This document shows positions 22,575 through 33,569 of a stretch of 64,000 bases of DNA, in pieces. The position numbers and the translations under genes are program-made. This DNA is from Hydrangea macrophylla. Lineage: Eukaryota > Streptophyta > Magnoliopsida > Cornales > Hydrangeaceae. The notes beneath the pieces were generated by a model. It saw nothing but the letters and a program-made list of their open reading frames with translations, ran no database searches and was not told where the DNA came from. Each line of letters starts with the position of its first letter. Position 1 is the stretch's first letter. The stretch lies in assembly GCA_033977485.1 (NCBI GenBank), contig CM066993.1, positions 70,348,864 through 70,412,863 of the forward strand, written 5' to 3'.

Positions 22575-23045
22575 GCCTCCAATACCAGGAATACTATCCG
22601 ATCAGTATTGAAGTCACACACCACACTATTGCCTCAGATACCAGGAATACTATCCGATCGATATCTAGACCAAACACAACCAACCATCGCTCCGGATATC
22701 AGGAATACTATTCGATCAATATCCGAAACGCGCGCCTTAGATACCAGGAATACTATCCGATCGATATCTAAGTCGTACACAACACTATCACCGTCGCTTC
22801 GGATATCAGGAATACTATCCGATCAATATCCGAAACACGCGCCTTAGATACCAGGAATACTATCCGATCGATATCTAAGTCGTACACAACACTATCACCG
22901 TCGCTTCGGATATCAGGAATACTATCCGATCAATATCCGAAACACGCGCCTTAGATACCAGGAATACTATCCGATCGATATCTAAGTCGTACACAACACT
23001 ATCACCTCCAATACCAGGAATACTATCCGATCGATATTGAGGTCA
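22575..23045 (-). repeat. Nine-hairpin array in 3' LTR of C
   Basis: Nine copies of the loop AGGAATACTATCCGATC (one with TTC for TCC) are each closed by a stem. Three main stem classes occur: CAATA/TATTG, TTAGATA/TATCTAA, and TTCGGATAT/ATATCCGAA. The last two alternate, forming a 107-bp higher-order repeat (for example TCGCTTC at 22794 and 22901). Stems vary in a paired way while the loop stays constant. 57-75% along the LTR. Confidence 0.9.
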
Positions 23046-23335
23046 CACACCAAACTGCCACCCTTTACTCTTTTCACGCTTTATTCCACACTTGCATGTT
23101 GACACAACCTCGACCCTAATATGTATATCAATGTTCCATAAATAACACCATTACTTACTCACAAAAATCGGATAATCGTACGAGCATAAATTTCGATCTT
23201 AAACATTCTTACAAGTCCAATTTCTGACAGTGAGCCTTTAAAACAGTGTATTTGTCAAACAGTTCTTTGAAATCTCCCAAAACATTTTCCAAACAGTCCC
23301 TTACCAAAAATCACACAAACTGCCAAAACTGCCAC

Positions 23336-23466
23336 CTCGCGCGAGCGGATCGCGCGAGCGAGGGGGAGGGCAGATCGCGCGAGCGGAGGGGCTGGACAGG
23401 TCGCGCGAGCGGATCGCGCGCGCGAAGGGGGGGAAGGGTCCGCGCGAGCGGGCCGCGCGCGCGAGT
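23336..23466. repeat. CG-rich block in LTR of C
   Basis: Dense words CGCGCGAGCG, GATCGCGCGAG and GCGGGCCGCGCG in an otherwise AT-rich LTR; repeated at 27553-27683 in the other LTR. Confidence 0.85.
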
Positions 23467-24513
23467 TCTTGCAGAACGTCGTCTTCTTCGTTTTCTCCCC
23501 TGTTTCTGGTTTTCAAACAGATTTTACCCATTTTCAGAATCTGTTCGTACTAGGACATGTGATATATGGTTCTCTTTAGTTTTCAGCGTAGATTACGAAT
23601 ACGCGATCAATTTTAACCAATACGGATTATATATCTAAATATTCGCGATTAAAGTGGGGGTGACAAAACTTAAAATCAACGATACGTCGCGATACGGGTA
23701 AATTACTGCGTAAGATTCGAACCACAGCTTATCGGGATCAATATCTTCCATTCCCAATTTACAGAATCAATTTTGGTTACGATTTCTAAAACTTCAATTT
23801 TCAAGCTCTCATGGTGTTTTCATATATATACATATATACACACTTATATACACTGAAAAACACATATATAGACATGGCGAGTGAGTTTATAATACTCACC
23901 GAGGTGTTTTAATCAGAGAATTTGAGACCGATAATATCCGCCGAGAATTCCGTCGTCGTGAGAATTTACCTCCGTCTTCCTCTCTTGATATATATATATA
24001 TATGTGTCTGTGTATGTGACTGAATATATATGTATATAATCTGTATGTGTGTGTGTTATGTTCTTGAGGGAATTGAGAGAGATTGAGAGAGAATGAGAGA
24101 AGCAGAGAGTTTGTGAGAGAGATATGAGAGTACTGTGAGGGAGTGAATGAGAGATACACATATATATACACGTTGAATTGGGTAGCCCCCAAGTAAACAA
24201 GAGAAATTATCCGGTGAGGTTGAGCTCATGTACTCCCTCACCAAAAAATGCGATATAGTCGCAGCTTAAAAACAAAATTGGTATTTTCTGGTTTAAAATA
24301 AAATACAGAAAATTATATTAATGTAGGAATAAATTCCCGGTTTGTACAAAAATATAGATATCGATTTTTGAAACCATAGAAAATATTTTCTATATTTTCA
24401 AATATTACGGTTTGGCCCCAGATAAATATTTATAAATAGAAATTAAATCAACTACTCATGAAAATAAAATGCAATATTTATTTATTAGTGATAATAAAAT
24501 ACAGGGCGTTACA

Positions 24514-24529
24514 CCCTACCCACCTTAAC
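24514..24529 (-). other. Polypurine tract of element C
   Basis: The minus strand reads GTTAAGGTGGGTAGGG directly before the 3' LTR. Confidence 0.8.
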
Positions 24530-24557
24530 AGAGATTTCGCCCCGAAATCTGAGCTAA

Positions 24558-25238
24558 CTAATCCTGAAACAACTCGGGGTATCTAGTCATCATGTCTGAC
24601 TCTAACTCCCACGACGCCTCTCCTTCGTCATGATGCCTCCACTGAACCTTAACCAAAGGAACGTCTCTTCTTCTCAGCCTCTTGATACTCTGGTCGAGAA
24701 TCCTCACAGGTCTATCCTTGTAGACAACATTCTGACTCGTCTCAATATCATCAAATTTAACCACATGTGAAGGGTCCCGTATGTATTTCCTTAACATACT
24801 AACATGGAACACATTATGAACACCAGACATCTTTGGTGGCAACGCGAGCCGATAAGCCACTTTCCCAACACGCTCCAAAACCTCGAACGGTCCGATGAAA
24901 CGAGGTGCTAGCTTCCCTCTCTTCTGACCAAAACGCACTACTCCCCGAACAGGTGAAACCTTTAGGAGTACGTGATCACCGATACTGAACTCCAAGTCCT
25001 TTCGTCGTCGATCCGCATAACTCTTATGCCTGCTCTGTGCAGTTTTCATCCTTTCCTTGACCAGTGAAATCTTCTCATTGGTCTCTCTCACCAAATCTGG
25101 TCCCAAAAGTTCTGTGTCTCCCACTTCAGCCCAACACAACGGAGATCGACAAGGTCGTCCGTACAAAGCTTCGAACGGCGCCATTCCAATACTTGAGTGA
25201 TAACTGTTGTTATACGCAAATTCAACTAACGGCACGTG
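24558..25238 (-). pseudogene. Element C integrase end and chromodomain-like tail
   Basis: The frame starts in mid-integrase (LVEFAYNNSYHSSIGMAPF, GRPCRSPLCWAEVGD), continues with the C-terminal barrel (RFGQKRGKLAPRFIGPFEVL, VHNVFHVSMLRKY) and ends with the chromodomain-like WRHHDEGEASWELES and RYPELFQD. The sequence is uninterrupted. Upstream it joins gag at a CACGTG (25233-25238) that may have served as microhomology for the deletion; the join is out of frame, so no fusion protein results. Confidence 0.88.
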
Positions 25239-25932
25239 CGTCTAACCCCGTAGCCAATCTTACTAGGGCTTCAAATGACTGGCCCAGATGCCCCATAGTC
25301 AGATGTCGAAGAGACAGGTTGAGACCCCGGTGATACTTCTTGATTTTCCTCTGGGGTGTGTCCACCATATGTGGAGCAAAGCGAGACAGACGCTCAAATT
25401 GAGTAGTGTACTCTCGGACAGTCAGATTCCCTTGAGTCAACTCCATAAACTCTTTCTCTCTCTTGTCCTTCTCTTCTTCGGGGAAATACTTCTCAAGAAA
25501 CCTTTCCTTGAACACCACCTATGGCATTCTCCTTGCAGCTTCTTCCCCTATGGTCGCTTTTTCAGCATCCCACCAATCAGCCGCTGCATACGACAGCTGA
25601 AAGATAGCTAGACGCTTCTTCTCCAGATCAGTGCACTCTATGGTCTCAAAGATACGCTCCATCTGACGTAGCCACTGTTCCGCTTGCCAGGGTTCATCAG
25701 TCCCAGCAAAATACTCAGGTCGCAGAGCGCGAAACTCCTTGAGAAGCCTGTCTCCAGTCTGGTGGGCTTGCCTCCCATTCCCGTTGTGATTCCCATTCTG
25801 ATTATTGTTCCTCGCATTCTGATCACTAACCCTCTCCAATCTTCTTACAAAAGCCTCGAACATTCCGGTTGGATCTATTACCGGGGGTACATCTTCAATA
25901 GCGGGACGATTCCTGAGATTCCTTCCAGCCAT
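25239..25932 (-). pseudogene. Element C gag, truncated, with one stop
   Basis: The start MAGRNLRNRP (25932) is preferred over the more upstream ATGs by comparison with B (its gag also opens MAG). The capsid segment TGMFEAFVRRLERV, PEYFAGTDEPWQAEQWLRQMERIFE and AAADWWD is clear. A TAG at 25519-25521 stands where B has a Trp codon, after which the same frame continues VFKERFLEKYFPEEEKDKREKEFM and YTTQFERLSRFAPHM to the deletion junction. The zinc knuckles are lost. Confidence 0.87.
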
Positions 25933-26113
25933 AAAATCGAGAGAACGGTACCTATCCATCAATCAACAGAATTCGGTCAAACTCTAGATAAGAAAGAAAG
26001 TTCTTGACGATAGAAAGCGACCTAAACACGGAATGAAGTCGAACTATCTTATCTTAATTCTATCTTAACGGGAGATCCTATGTGTCTTGGACAATTGGTC
26101 GAGCCATAACCTG

Positions 26114-26125
26114 GCTCTGATACCA
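26114..26125 (-). other. Primer binding site of element C
   Basis: Minus strand TGGTATCAGAGC, initiator tRNA-Met type, seven bases from the LTR end (26133). Confidence 0.9.
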
Positions 26126-26132
26126 AAAAGCC

Positions 26133-28734
26133 TGTCACGTCCCGACGTAGCATAATTCAGGAAAGCATTTAATTTCCTTTATGGACTCGTAGGTCGTGAC
26201 AAGTGAGTATGACCAATTGTCCCTGCAACAAATAACTTAAAAACATTTCTAAAAGAAAGGATACTAGTAAACATAAGCTCTGAAATTTAAAACTTGCTAA
26301 ACTATTACATAAGTCAATGTCTTAGGCACAAAACGCTCTTATTCAAAAGCTATTCTCCAGTCTATTACAACTCAAAAAAATGAAAGACATAGGAAATAAT
26401 AAGCAGCCTCCTGGAAAGTTCCCTGCCTCTAACTAGCGTAGTCGAAGTACCCCGGCTGCTCCTGCCCCTGAAAATCTGGACATACAGTCCAGGACGCATC
26501 AACGCCGTCAGCTTATGAAAGCTGGTGAGTAAAATAAACAAGTGCTCGCAATGTATATATAAGCAAATAAACAACGGTACCATTTAACTCTAACAGTAAT
26601 ATATTCAAGGTTCCAATTCCAACATAATCACGGGGGAATATAGTAATAAATAAATACGAAATTGTACATGAATTGTGAAACATCTTATTTTGCCAATTCT
26701 TTCCTTTAGAACAATCCAATTAAATCAATACATCATTTCAGCTACCAGAAGTAATAAGTATTCAGTCATTCAATTCATACGCTACACTATCGCCTCCAAT
26801 ACCAGGAATACTATCCGATCAGTATTGAAGTCACACACCACACTATTGCCTCAGATACCAGGAATACTATCCGATCGATATCTAGACCAAACACAACCAA
26901 CCATCGCTCCGGATATCAGGAATACTATTCGATCAATATCCGAAACGCGCGCCTTAGATACCAGGAATACTATCCGATCGATATCTAAGTCGTACACAAC
27001 ACTATCACCGTCGCTTCGGATATCAGGAATACTATCCGATCAATATCCGAAACACGCGCCTTAGATACCAGGAATACTATCCGATCGATATCTAAGTCGT
27101 ACACAACACTATCACCGTCGCTTCGGATATCAGGAATACTATCCGATCAATATCCGAAACACGCGCCTTAGATACCAGGAATACTATCCGATCGATATCT
27201 AAGTCGTACACAACACTATCACCTCCAATACCAGGAATACTATCCGATCGATATTGAGGTCACACACCAAACTGCCACCCTTTACTCTTTTCACGCTTTA
27301 TTCCACACTTGCATGTTGACACAACCTCGACCCTAATATGTATATCAATGTTCCATAAATAACACCATTACTTACTCACAAAAATCGGATAATCGTACGA
27401 GCATAAATTTCGATCTTAAACATTCTTACAAGTCCAATTTCTGACAGTGAGCCTTTAAAACAGTGTATTTGTCAAACAGTTCTTTGAAATCTCCCAAAAC
27501 ATTTTCCAAACAGTCCCTTACCAAAAATCACACAAACTGCCAAAACTGCCACCTCGCGCGAGCGGATCGCGCGAGCGAGGGGGAGGGCAGATCGCGCGAG
27601 CGGAGGGGCTGGACAGGTCGCGCGAGCGGATCGCGCGCGCGAAGGGGGGGAAGGGTCCGCGCGAGCGGGCCGCGCGCGCGAGTTCTTGCAGAACGTCGTC
27701 TTCTTCGTTTTCTCCCCTGTTTCTGGTTTTCAAACAGATTTTACCCATTTTCAGAATCTGTTCGTACTAGGACATGTGATATATGGTTCTCTTTAGTTTT
27801 CAGCGTAGATTACGAATACGCGATCAATTTTAACCAATACGGATTATATATCTAAATATTCGCGATTAAAGTGGGGGTGACAAAACTTAAAATCAACGAT
27901 ACGTCGCGATACGGGTAAATTACTGCGTAGGATTCGAACCACAGCTTATCGGGATCAATATCTTCCATTCCCAATTTACAGAATCAATTTTGGTTACGAT
28001 TTCTAAAACTTCAATTTTCAAGCTCTCATGGTGTTTTCATATATATACATATATACACACTTATATACACTGAAAAACACATATATAGACATGGCGAGTG
28101 AGTTTATAATACTCACCGAGGTGTTTTAATCAGAGAATTTGAGACCGATAATATCCGCCGAGAATTCCGTCGTCGTGAGAATTTACCTCCGTCTTCCTCT
28201 CTTGATATATATATATATATATATGTGTCTGTGTATGTGACTGAATATATATGTATATAATCTGTATGTGTGTGTGTTATGTTCTTGAGGGAATTGAGAG
28301 AGATTGAGAGAGAATGAGAGAAGCAGAGAGTTTGTGAGAGAGATATGAGAGTACTGTGAGGGAGTGAATGAGAGATACACATATATATACACGTTGAATT
28401 GGGTAGCCCCCAAGTAAACAAGAGAAATTATCCGGTGAGGTTGAGCTCATGTGCTCCCTCACCAAAAAATGCGATATAGTCGCAGCTTAAAAACAAAATT
28501 GGTATTTTCTGGTTTAAAATAAAATACAGAAAATTATATTAATGTAGGAATAAATTCCCGGTTTGTACAAAAATATAGATATCGATTTTTGAAACCATAG
28601 AAAATATTTTCTATATTTTCAAATATTACGGTTTGGCCCCAGATAAATATTTATAAATAGAAATTAAATCAACTACTCATGAAAATAAAATGCAATATTT
28701 ATTTATTAGTGATAATAAAATACAGGGCGTTACA
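26133..28734 (-). mobile_element. 5' LTR of element C
   Basis: Offset by exactly 4217 from the 3' LTR for most of its length. Differences I see: one base in the terminal box (GTCCC for GCCCC on the plus strand near 26140), G/A near 26432, A/G near 27930, A/G near 28452, and a longer TA run near 28206. The hairpin array is at 26792-27262 and the CG-rich block at 27553-27683. Confidence 0.92.
26792..27262 (-). repeat. Nine-hairpin array in 5' LTR of C
   Basis: Same nine units as 22575-23045 without visible change. Confidence 0.9.
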
Positions 28735-28739
28735 CCGGC

Positions 28740-29078
28740 CGCGACCAGTACCACGACCAGCAGGTCGAGTCCGAGTGAATTGACCTTGCAGCTCTGGGTA
28801 AAGAGTAAAATAATGATCTATGGAGTGACCCGGCGTATGACAATGTTGGTAGTAAGGGTGAGTACCTCTAGGACGAGTACCAGAAGAAGCCGGAAAGGCC
28901 ATCGGTCAGGGACAAGTGAAGGAGATGGCATAGGTTCAGGAGCAGATAGAAGGCGACGGCGTGTCTCATCACCATCAACAGTAGAAATGGCCTCAAATAA
29001 AGAAGGCATAGGGACAGTATTCAGAATCTGAGTTCGGAGAGCCTCGAATTCAGGTTTTAGACCCATCAAGAACTGGTA
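28740..29078 (-). pseudogene. Element D gag, C-terminal part
   Basis: Reads FLMGLKPEFEALRTQIL, then PMPSLFEAISTVDGDETRRRLL (the end of the copia capsid) in one frame and, after a one-base shift near 28880-28910, a decayed zinc knuckle in YYQHCHTPGHSIDHYF and an Arg/Gly-rich tail. Both ends are cut by insertions: G on the N-terminal side and C on the C-terminal side. Confidence 0.82.
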
Positions 29079-29083
29079 GGTAC

Positions 29084-32000
29084 TGTTGACACCCCATTTT
29101 GTCGGCTAACAGATTCAGGAGGCTACAAGCATGTCAAACCTCGATGATTAGAAAGATCAGATTTTCAGAGATTGTCTCTAACTCTTAAGAAGTCAAAGAA
29201 TTTGCAGAAATGACCAAAATGCCCCTAAAAGCCCAAAACTCTCCAGGTTGGCCCAGAATCTCAAAAAATCATTCAATGTCATTCAGAATAAAAAAAGTAT
29301 TTTAAAAGAGAAATATTTGAAATCGTAAGCTCTTAGAGACCTCCAGAAGTCCCGGAAGTTCCCAGAAAGTCTCCGTTGACCTGTTTAACCAAAGTTTGAC
29401 CAAGTTTGACCAGGGTTTGACCAAAATCATCTGAATTCGCTCAAAAGTTTTGAGATCATCCTAGATCATGTGAAAAGTCTTAAAATATGTTTTAAAAGAA
29501 AATCGGACGGAAACGTCAGTCTTTAGAGGCTCCCAGAACTTCTCAGAATTTCCTGGAAGTGCACTATTTTGACTAATTTGACTGCAAGTTTGACCAAAAA
29601 TCAAAGTCTCCTTTTCGCTATTGAAATATTTTTATCAACTACTAGAGGTCAATAGCTTTCCAACAGTATATCGCACATAATTTCTGGATCTAAAACGAAT
29701 TTGTTATGAATTTCTGAAGGTGCAAAATATGATCAATTCGGCTTTTACCGCGAATACCGCAAAACTTTTCAAAGTGACCCAACTCCAAACTATTTTTTTA
29801 TGGAAAGTAGATCTCAATACCTTTCCAACAGTATATCACAATCTCAATTTGGATTTCGTACGAATTTTCTGTGAATTTCGGACAAAATAGGGCCGTTTCG
29901 CGAATTTCGGTAATTTCGGGGGCCAAAATGCAATTTTTGGTCAACGGGGGGATTGACTGCCGCGGCGGCACTCTGAGTGATTTTTTATTTTTATTTTTGT
30001 AATTTTTTGTTAATTTTTGGGTTTTAATTCAAAATTTCAACAAATAAAACGACATAATTTTGATAATCTGAAGATTTTGGACCAATTAGAGACTTTTTAA
30101 AACCCAAATACCTCCCCAAGTTGGCCTACAAAGGAGACCCATTTGCTTCCATTTGAGAAGGAACTTGGAAGCCATTAGAGAGAGATATAGAGAGTTAGGG
30201 AGAAAGAGAGAGAGAGAAGTAGAATTTTTCTTCTTCCAAATCCAATCCAAAATGTGAGTGCAATTAGTTTTCTAAAAACTAAACTTTTATTTTCAAGCTT
30301 TCAATCCATCTTCTTCATCTTCTTTGAGTTTCCTATGAGTTAGAGAGTGATGTACTCACCCATATACACATATATGAGAGGTTGAATGCTTGTGGTTCCA
30401 CCATTGAATATCATCTATTGATTTGTTCATTTGCTTGCTTATATACACTGTTCATCTCTTCTTACCTCATTTCTTTTTTATTTTCTTTATTTACTTACTA
30501 GTTCATCATCATCTAGATGATGACATAAAGTTTGAGGTGAGTGAATCCTTATGGATAGTAGCTCTTAACCTCAAAAACATGTTTGATAGATGATGATTAT
30601 AACCTCAATATATCCCTATGTATTTTTGAGGTTATTTCCAAAATAAAGCAAACCTTCCAATAATCTTGGAGGTTCTCTAAATGAGTTAAGGGTTGATATT
30701 ACAAGTGGTTTTAATCCTCTTTGAGTGTTGAAATGTTTTCAAAACCTCTATTTCAAAACACTCCTCTTAAACCCCTCATTTTGGTCTCAAGAAAGAAAAC
30801 TCAAGTTTTTCCCAAAGTCTTTAAAACAGTGAGTCAAAACAGTGAATGATCTGAGCTCAAAGATTTCTCTAGAACTCAATACTCAATGTATGGATGCAAT
30901 ACCACTTGGAAAGTCTTCCTAACTCATTAGAGAACATCCATGATTTTTTAGTTGACTTGGAAATACTTGAAAGTGGTCCATTTGGACCCAAACATTCTCT
31001 CCAGATATTCTGCTTTTGCTGTAACAGCAGTTGGTTGACTTTCAACTTGTTTTACAGAAAACTTTTCCAAAGGGAGTGGTCCCAAATCATTTTTCCCTTG
31101 AACTTAAATTTCTTAGGGAACTTTTTGTATAATATGGGCCTGTAGAGCTTGTGTTTTCATTTTCTAAGATTTTCTAACATTTCAGTCGACAACACGGACT
31201 CTATTTCTGAATAATCTCTATTGTTCATATGATTTCTCTCAATATGTAATAGTTATTAAATATTGGCTTTTTGGGTTATGTTCTAGACACAATAAGGAAG
31301 ATCCCCATAAAAAAAATCATGCATTGAAAACATTCCTAACCCCTCTTTTCAATTTCCAAAAGATCATGTTACTGTTATGTCCACTATTCACAACAAGCAC
31401 ACTTTCACTTCCATCCTTTGAGTTGATGCTTACATGTACTCCAAATTTGTTCATGTCTTAGGAAGTGGTCTATACCATATTTGTACATATCCCATGATGA
31501 TTTCCTTCATTCATTCATACACATTCTAGACTTCTAAATCATTCTAGAAATCCATGAACACAAAACACACTACAATCATGGCACATTCTAGATACATACA
31601 TTGCATCCATGCAAAGATATGGGGCTTTTGTGACTCCTAATCTAAGAAGATTATAAGGAATGAATTTGATCACACGTTCATGCTTCCCCCTCGATCTATT
31701 CTTCCTTTCTCATCTGTCTCGGGGATTGAGAGGTCTTCTTTTCTCAAAGATTAACATGCATCATACTAGCTTGCTAAGCATATTTTGATTTATTTTATTA
31801 TTTGTTTCAAGAACAATTCATGTCCCCTTTAGATTAGGGAAACTTAATTACTTGATATGTGATTAGACAATTTTTCCTAGGTTTGTTTGTGTGGTCTTTC
31901 ACTTTTGCATTGTGTGATATTTGGCTTAGATCTTATGAATGATATCTTATCTTTTGATCTTCCATTTTAAAATTCTTGTGTGATGTAATATACTATCATA

Positions 32001-32314
32001 GTATTAATTGTCGAACCATGCATAGTATAAGATGATTATTTGAATGCTAATTGAGGCCGGTCGAAAGACGGGGCAAGTTGAGGGTGTTTTAGTTGCGATA
32101 AAGGCTCCTTCCTCTCTTGTACCAAAACCCTGAGCCAAGTTCTTTGGTTATGAAGGGCCGGTGCCCTTTATCCATTTGGGTGAGTCAAAATTAGGTTTTT
32201 TGGTTCCTTAAAGACCAAGTGGCGACTCTGTATCTGTTTTCAACAGACCTTCCTTTTCTTTTCCTTTTCAAAACAATCTCAAACAAAAAAGATGTGGAAT
32301 TCCGCGTGTCCACA
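29084..32314 (+). mobile_element. Solo LTR G, 3.2 kb, probably Tat/Ogre-like gypsy
   Basis: It begins TGTTGACACCCCATTTTG, ends CGTGTCCACA, and is flanked by GGTAC (29079-29083, 32315-32319). Near the 3' end it has AAGTGGCGACTCTG (32216-32229), a motif typical of Tat/Ogre LTR ends. No PBS, PPT or pol lies inside; a polypurine/GA tract (about 30175-30220) and repeated GTTTGACC words (29380-29430) are its only notable contents. The ORFs in it are unlike known proteins. The family call rests on termini and the short motif. Confidence 0.8.
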
Positions 32315-32319
32315 GGTAC

Positions 32320-32859
32320 GACGGCGATCAAGGTGCTTGACTTCAACATCTCCATCATTAGGGAGATCTGTGATGGGTTCATACTGGCTAACTCCTTCCA
32401 CCGAGTTTGTAGCTATCCAAAAAAGTCCAAAACAGAGAGTCCCAAGGTAGCTTGGGAGGCATGATAGATATCCTGATAGAGTTCAAAAATGCGTGAGTCA
32501 GCGTGTGCATGATCATACATCTGCTTCAAATCAATTCAAAGCCCATGAACGGTATTTTGATACATAAACATATTATAGATCTGTTCATCCATCGAATTAA
32601 ACATCCAGCCCAGAATAATACAGTTATCTGTAAACCACTCCTCAAACTTCGCGTCTGACTCTGCGGGCTTAACATCCTTCCCAAGTAACCATCCGATTTT
32701 TCGTTTGCCTCCAAGGTAGAGACGAAGGGAATTAGACCATGCGTGGAAATTTTTTCCATTGAGTAGAACACTAGTGACTCGGTGAATGGGAGCTGGATGA
32801 GACACAAGGAGATCCGAACGAGCAACACCGGGATCCACATTCTTACCAAAAGCAGCCAT
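32320..32859 (-). pseudogene. Element D gag, N-terminal part, with one stop
   Basis: Start MAAFGKNVDPG at 32857-32859. The copia gag signature HRVTSVLLNGKNFHAWS and LRLYLGGKRKIGWLLG is followed by FEEWFTDNCIILGWMFNSMD. A TGA at 32536-32538 interrupts, after which the same frame goes on with LKQMYDHAHADSRIFELYQD and FFGYLQTRWKELASMNP until solo LTR G. An upstream-extended frame from 33003 includes leader codons and is less likely. Confidence 0.85.
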
Positions 32860-33249
32860 GATGCTGGGAAGGGTGACCGGAAGATAGATGCAGACTTGCC
32901 AAAAAAAAAAACACCAATATCGGCAACAAGGACAGTCACAGCCGGAAACTCGGCTAACGGGGGCAACCGGAAACTCGGTTACCCGACAGATAGTGAGGAG
33001 CACACGACGTCCTCTAATACATCACACACAAGCCCAACACAAGCTTAGAGGTGCAGCCGGACGGGACTATTGGGACTGCGCCGCAAGGAAGGGAGGCTCT
33101 GGTGACTGCGGCACAAGGTGGTGGTGGCTGGGTGGGTGCCGGCTGGTAGTGGTGGTGTCGCCTGGACTGTAGGGGGATGGGGGCCGGCTGGACTGTAGAA
33201 GGTGGTGGAAGGCTTCGGCTAGGCTTTGGTGGTGGTATAGAATAGGGTT

Positions 33250-33262
33250 GACTCTGATACCA
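33250..33262 (-). other. Primer binding site of element D
   Basis: Minus strand TGGTATCAGAGTC, close to the initiator tRNA-Met site, a few bases from the LTR end at 33267. 32860-33249 is leader with no gene. Confidence 0.88.
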
Positions 33263-33266
33263 ATTA

Positions 33267-33451
33267 AAAAGAGATATGGGAAAGTGATTAATATTATTAC
33301 TGTATATCCCAGAGTTAATATAATATTACATCGGAATAAAGAAGGAAGGAAAATAAATATGAAAAAGTAAAGAAATAAAAATCTTAAATGTGGTCAACAT
33401 GACCGTAAATAACAGACTCAAAAGCCGGAATTAAACCCCTTAATTCCAACA
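33267..33451 (-). mobile_element. 5' LTR of copia element D
   Basis: 185 bp, partner of 14467-14651 with several base differences, so D is clearly older than C. Followed by the CTTTT duplication (33452-33456). Confidence 0.9.
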
Positions 33452-33456
33452 CTTTT

Positions 33457-33566
33457 AAAATGGACAATTAGTTTCGGGCAGAATAGTCGTGCTAAACGCC
33501 GGACTAATCAATTAAAATGGACTATTAATCTAATTCCCTCTATCCCACTGAAAAACAAAACAAGCC
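33457..33566. mobile_element. Right half of the split Tourist-like MITE
   Basis: Ends with TTTTGTTTTGTAAGCC-like terminus (inverted: GGCTTGTTTTGTTTTTCAG) followed by TTA (33567-33569), matching TTA at 14340-14342. GGACTATTAATC and GGACTAATCAATT pair with segments of the left half. Joined, the MITE is about 235 bp. Confidence 0.75.
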
Positions 33567-33569
33567 TTA

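Larger units (their letters stand above)
21916..24513 (-). mobile_element. 3' LTR of element C
   Basis: In element orientation starts TGTAACGCCCTG (24513) and ends GGGGCGTGACA (21916). Carries a CG-rich block (23336-23466), a nine-hairpin array (22575-23045) and the GCTT/AAGC plus CTGGACA box (22270-22313). ORFs within it are unlike known proteins. Confidence 0.92.
21916..28734 (-). mobile_element. Element C: young, internally deleted chromovirus
   Basis: LTRs 21916-24513 and 26133-28734 look identical save about four substitutions and a TA-repeat length change; CCGGC duplications (21911-21915, 28735-28739) flank it. The interior is only about 1.6 kb: PBS, gag N-terminal two-thirds, then directly the integrase end and chromodomain-like tail. 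Nucleocapsid, protease, RT, RNase H and most of integrase are missing, so mobilisation, if any, used proteins from another element. The very similar LTRs show a recent insertion, or recent gene conversion. Confidence 0.92.
14467..33451 (-). mobile_element. Element D: Ty1/copia retrotransposon carrying three nested insertions
   Basis: Two 185-bp LTRs (14467-14651 and 33267-33451), PBS and PPT next to them, and flanking CTTTT duplications (14462-14466, 33452-33456) define the element. Without the insertions F (16565-20380), C (21916-28734) and G (29084-32314), each with its own five-base duplication, about 5.1 kb remain, normal for a copia element. The order read on the minus strand is gag, protease, integrase, RT, RNase H, as in copia. 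All parts have stops or frameshifts. Confidence 0.92.

Noticed and set aside
22575..23045. CRISPR-like array
   Set aside because: Repeats and spacers are not of uniform length, the stems pair around the constant loop, and the setting is a plant LTR. It is a retroelement repeat.
23246..23638. Arg-rich ORF in the CG-rich block of LTR C
   Set aside because: It is a translation of CGCGAG words; both strands are open there by composition.
24056..28465. Paired ORFs in the LTRs of C (for example 22458-22847 and 26675-27064)
   Set aside because: They exist twice only because the LTRs are duplicates, and their products are translated repeats such as NTRNTIRS.
32536..33003. Gag start at 33003
   Set aside because: The added codons are Cys/Phe-rich leader translation; MAAFGKNVDPG at 32859 is a better start.
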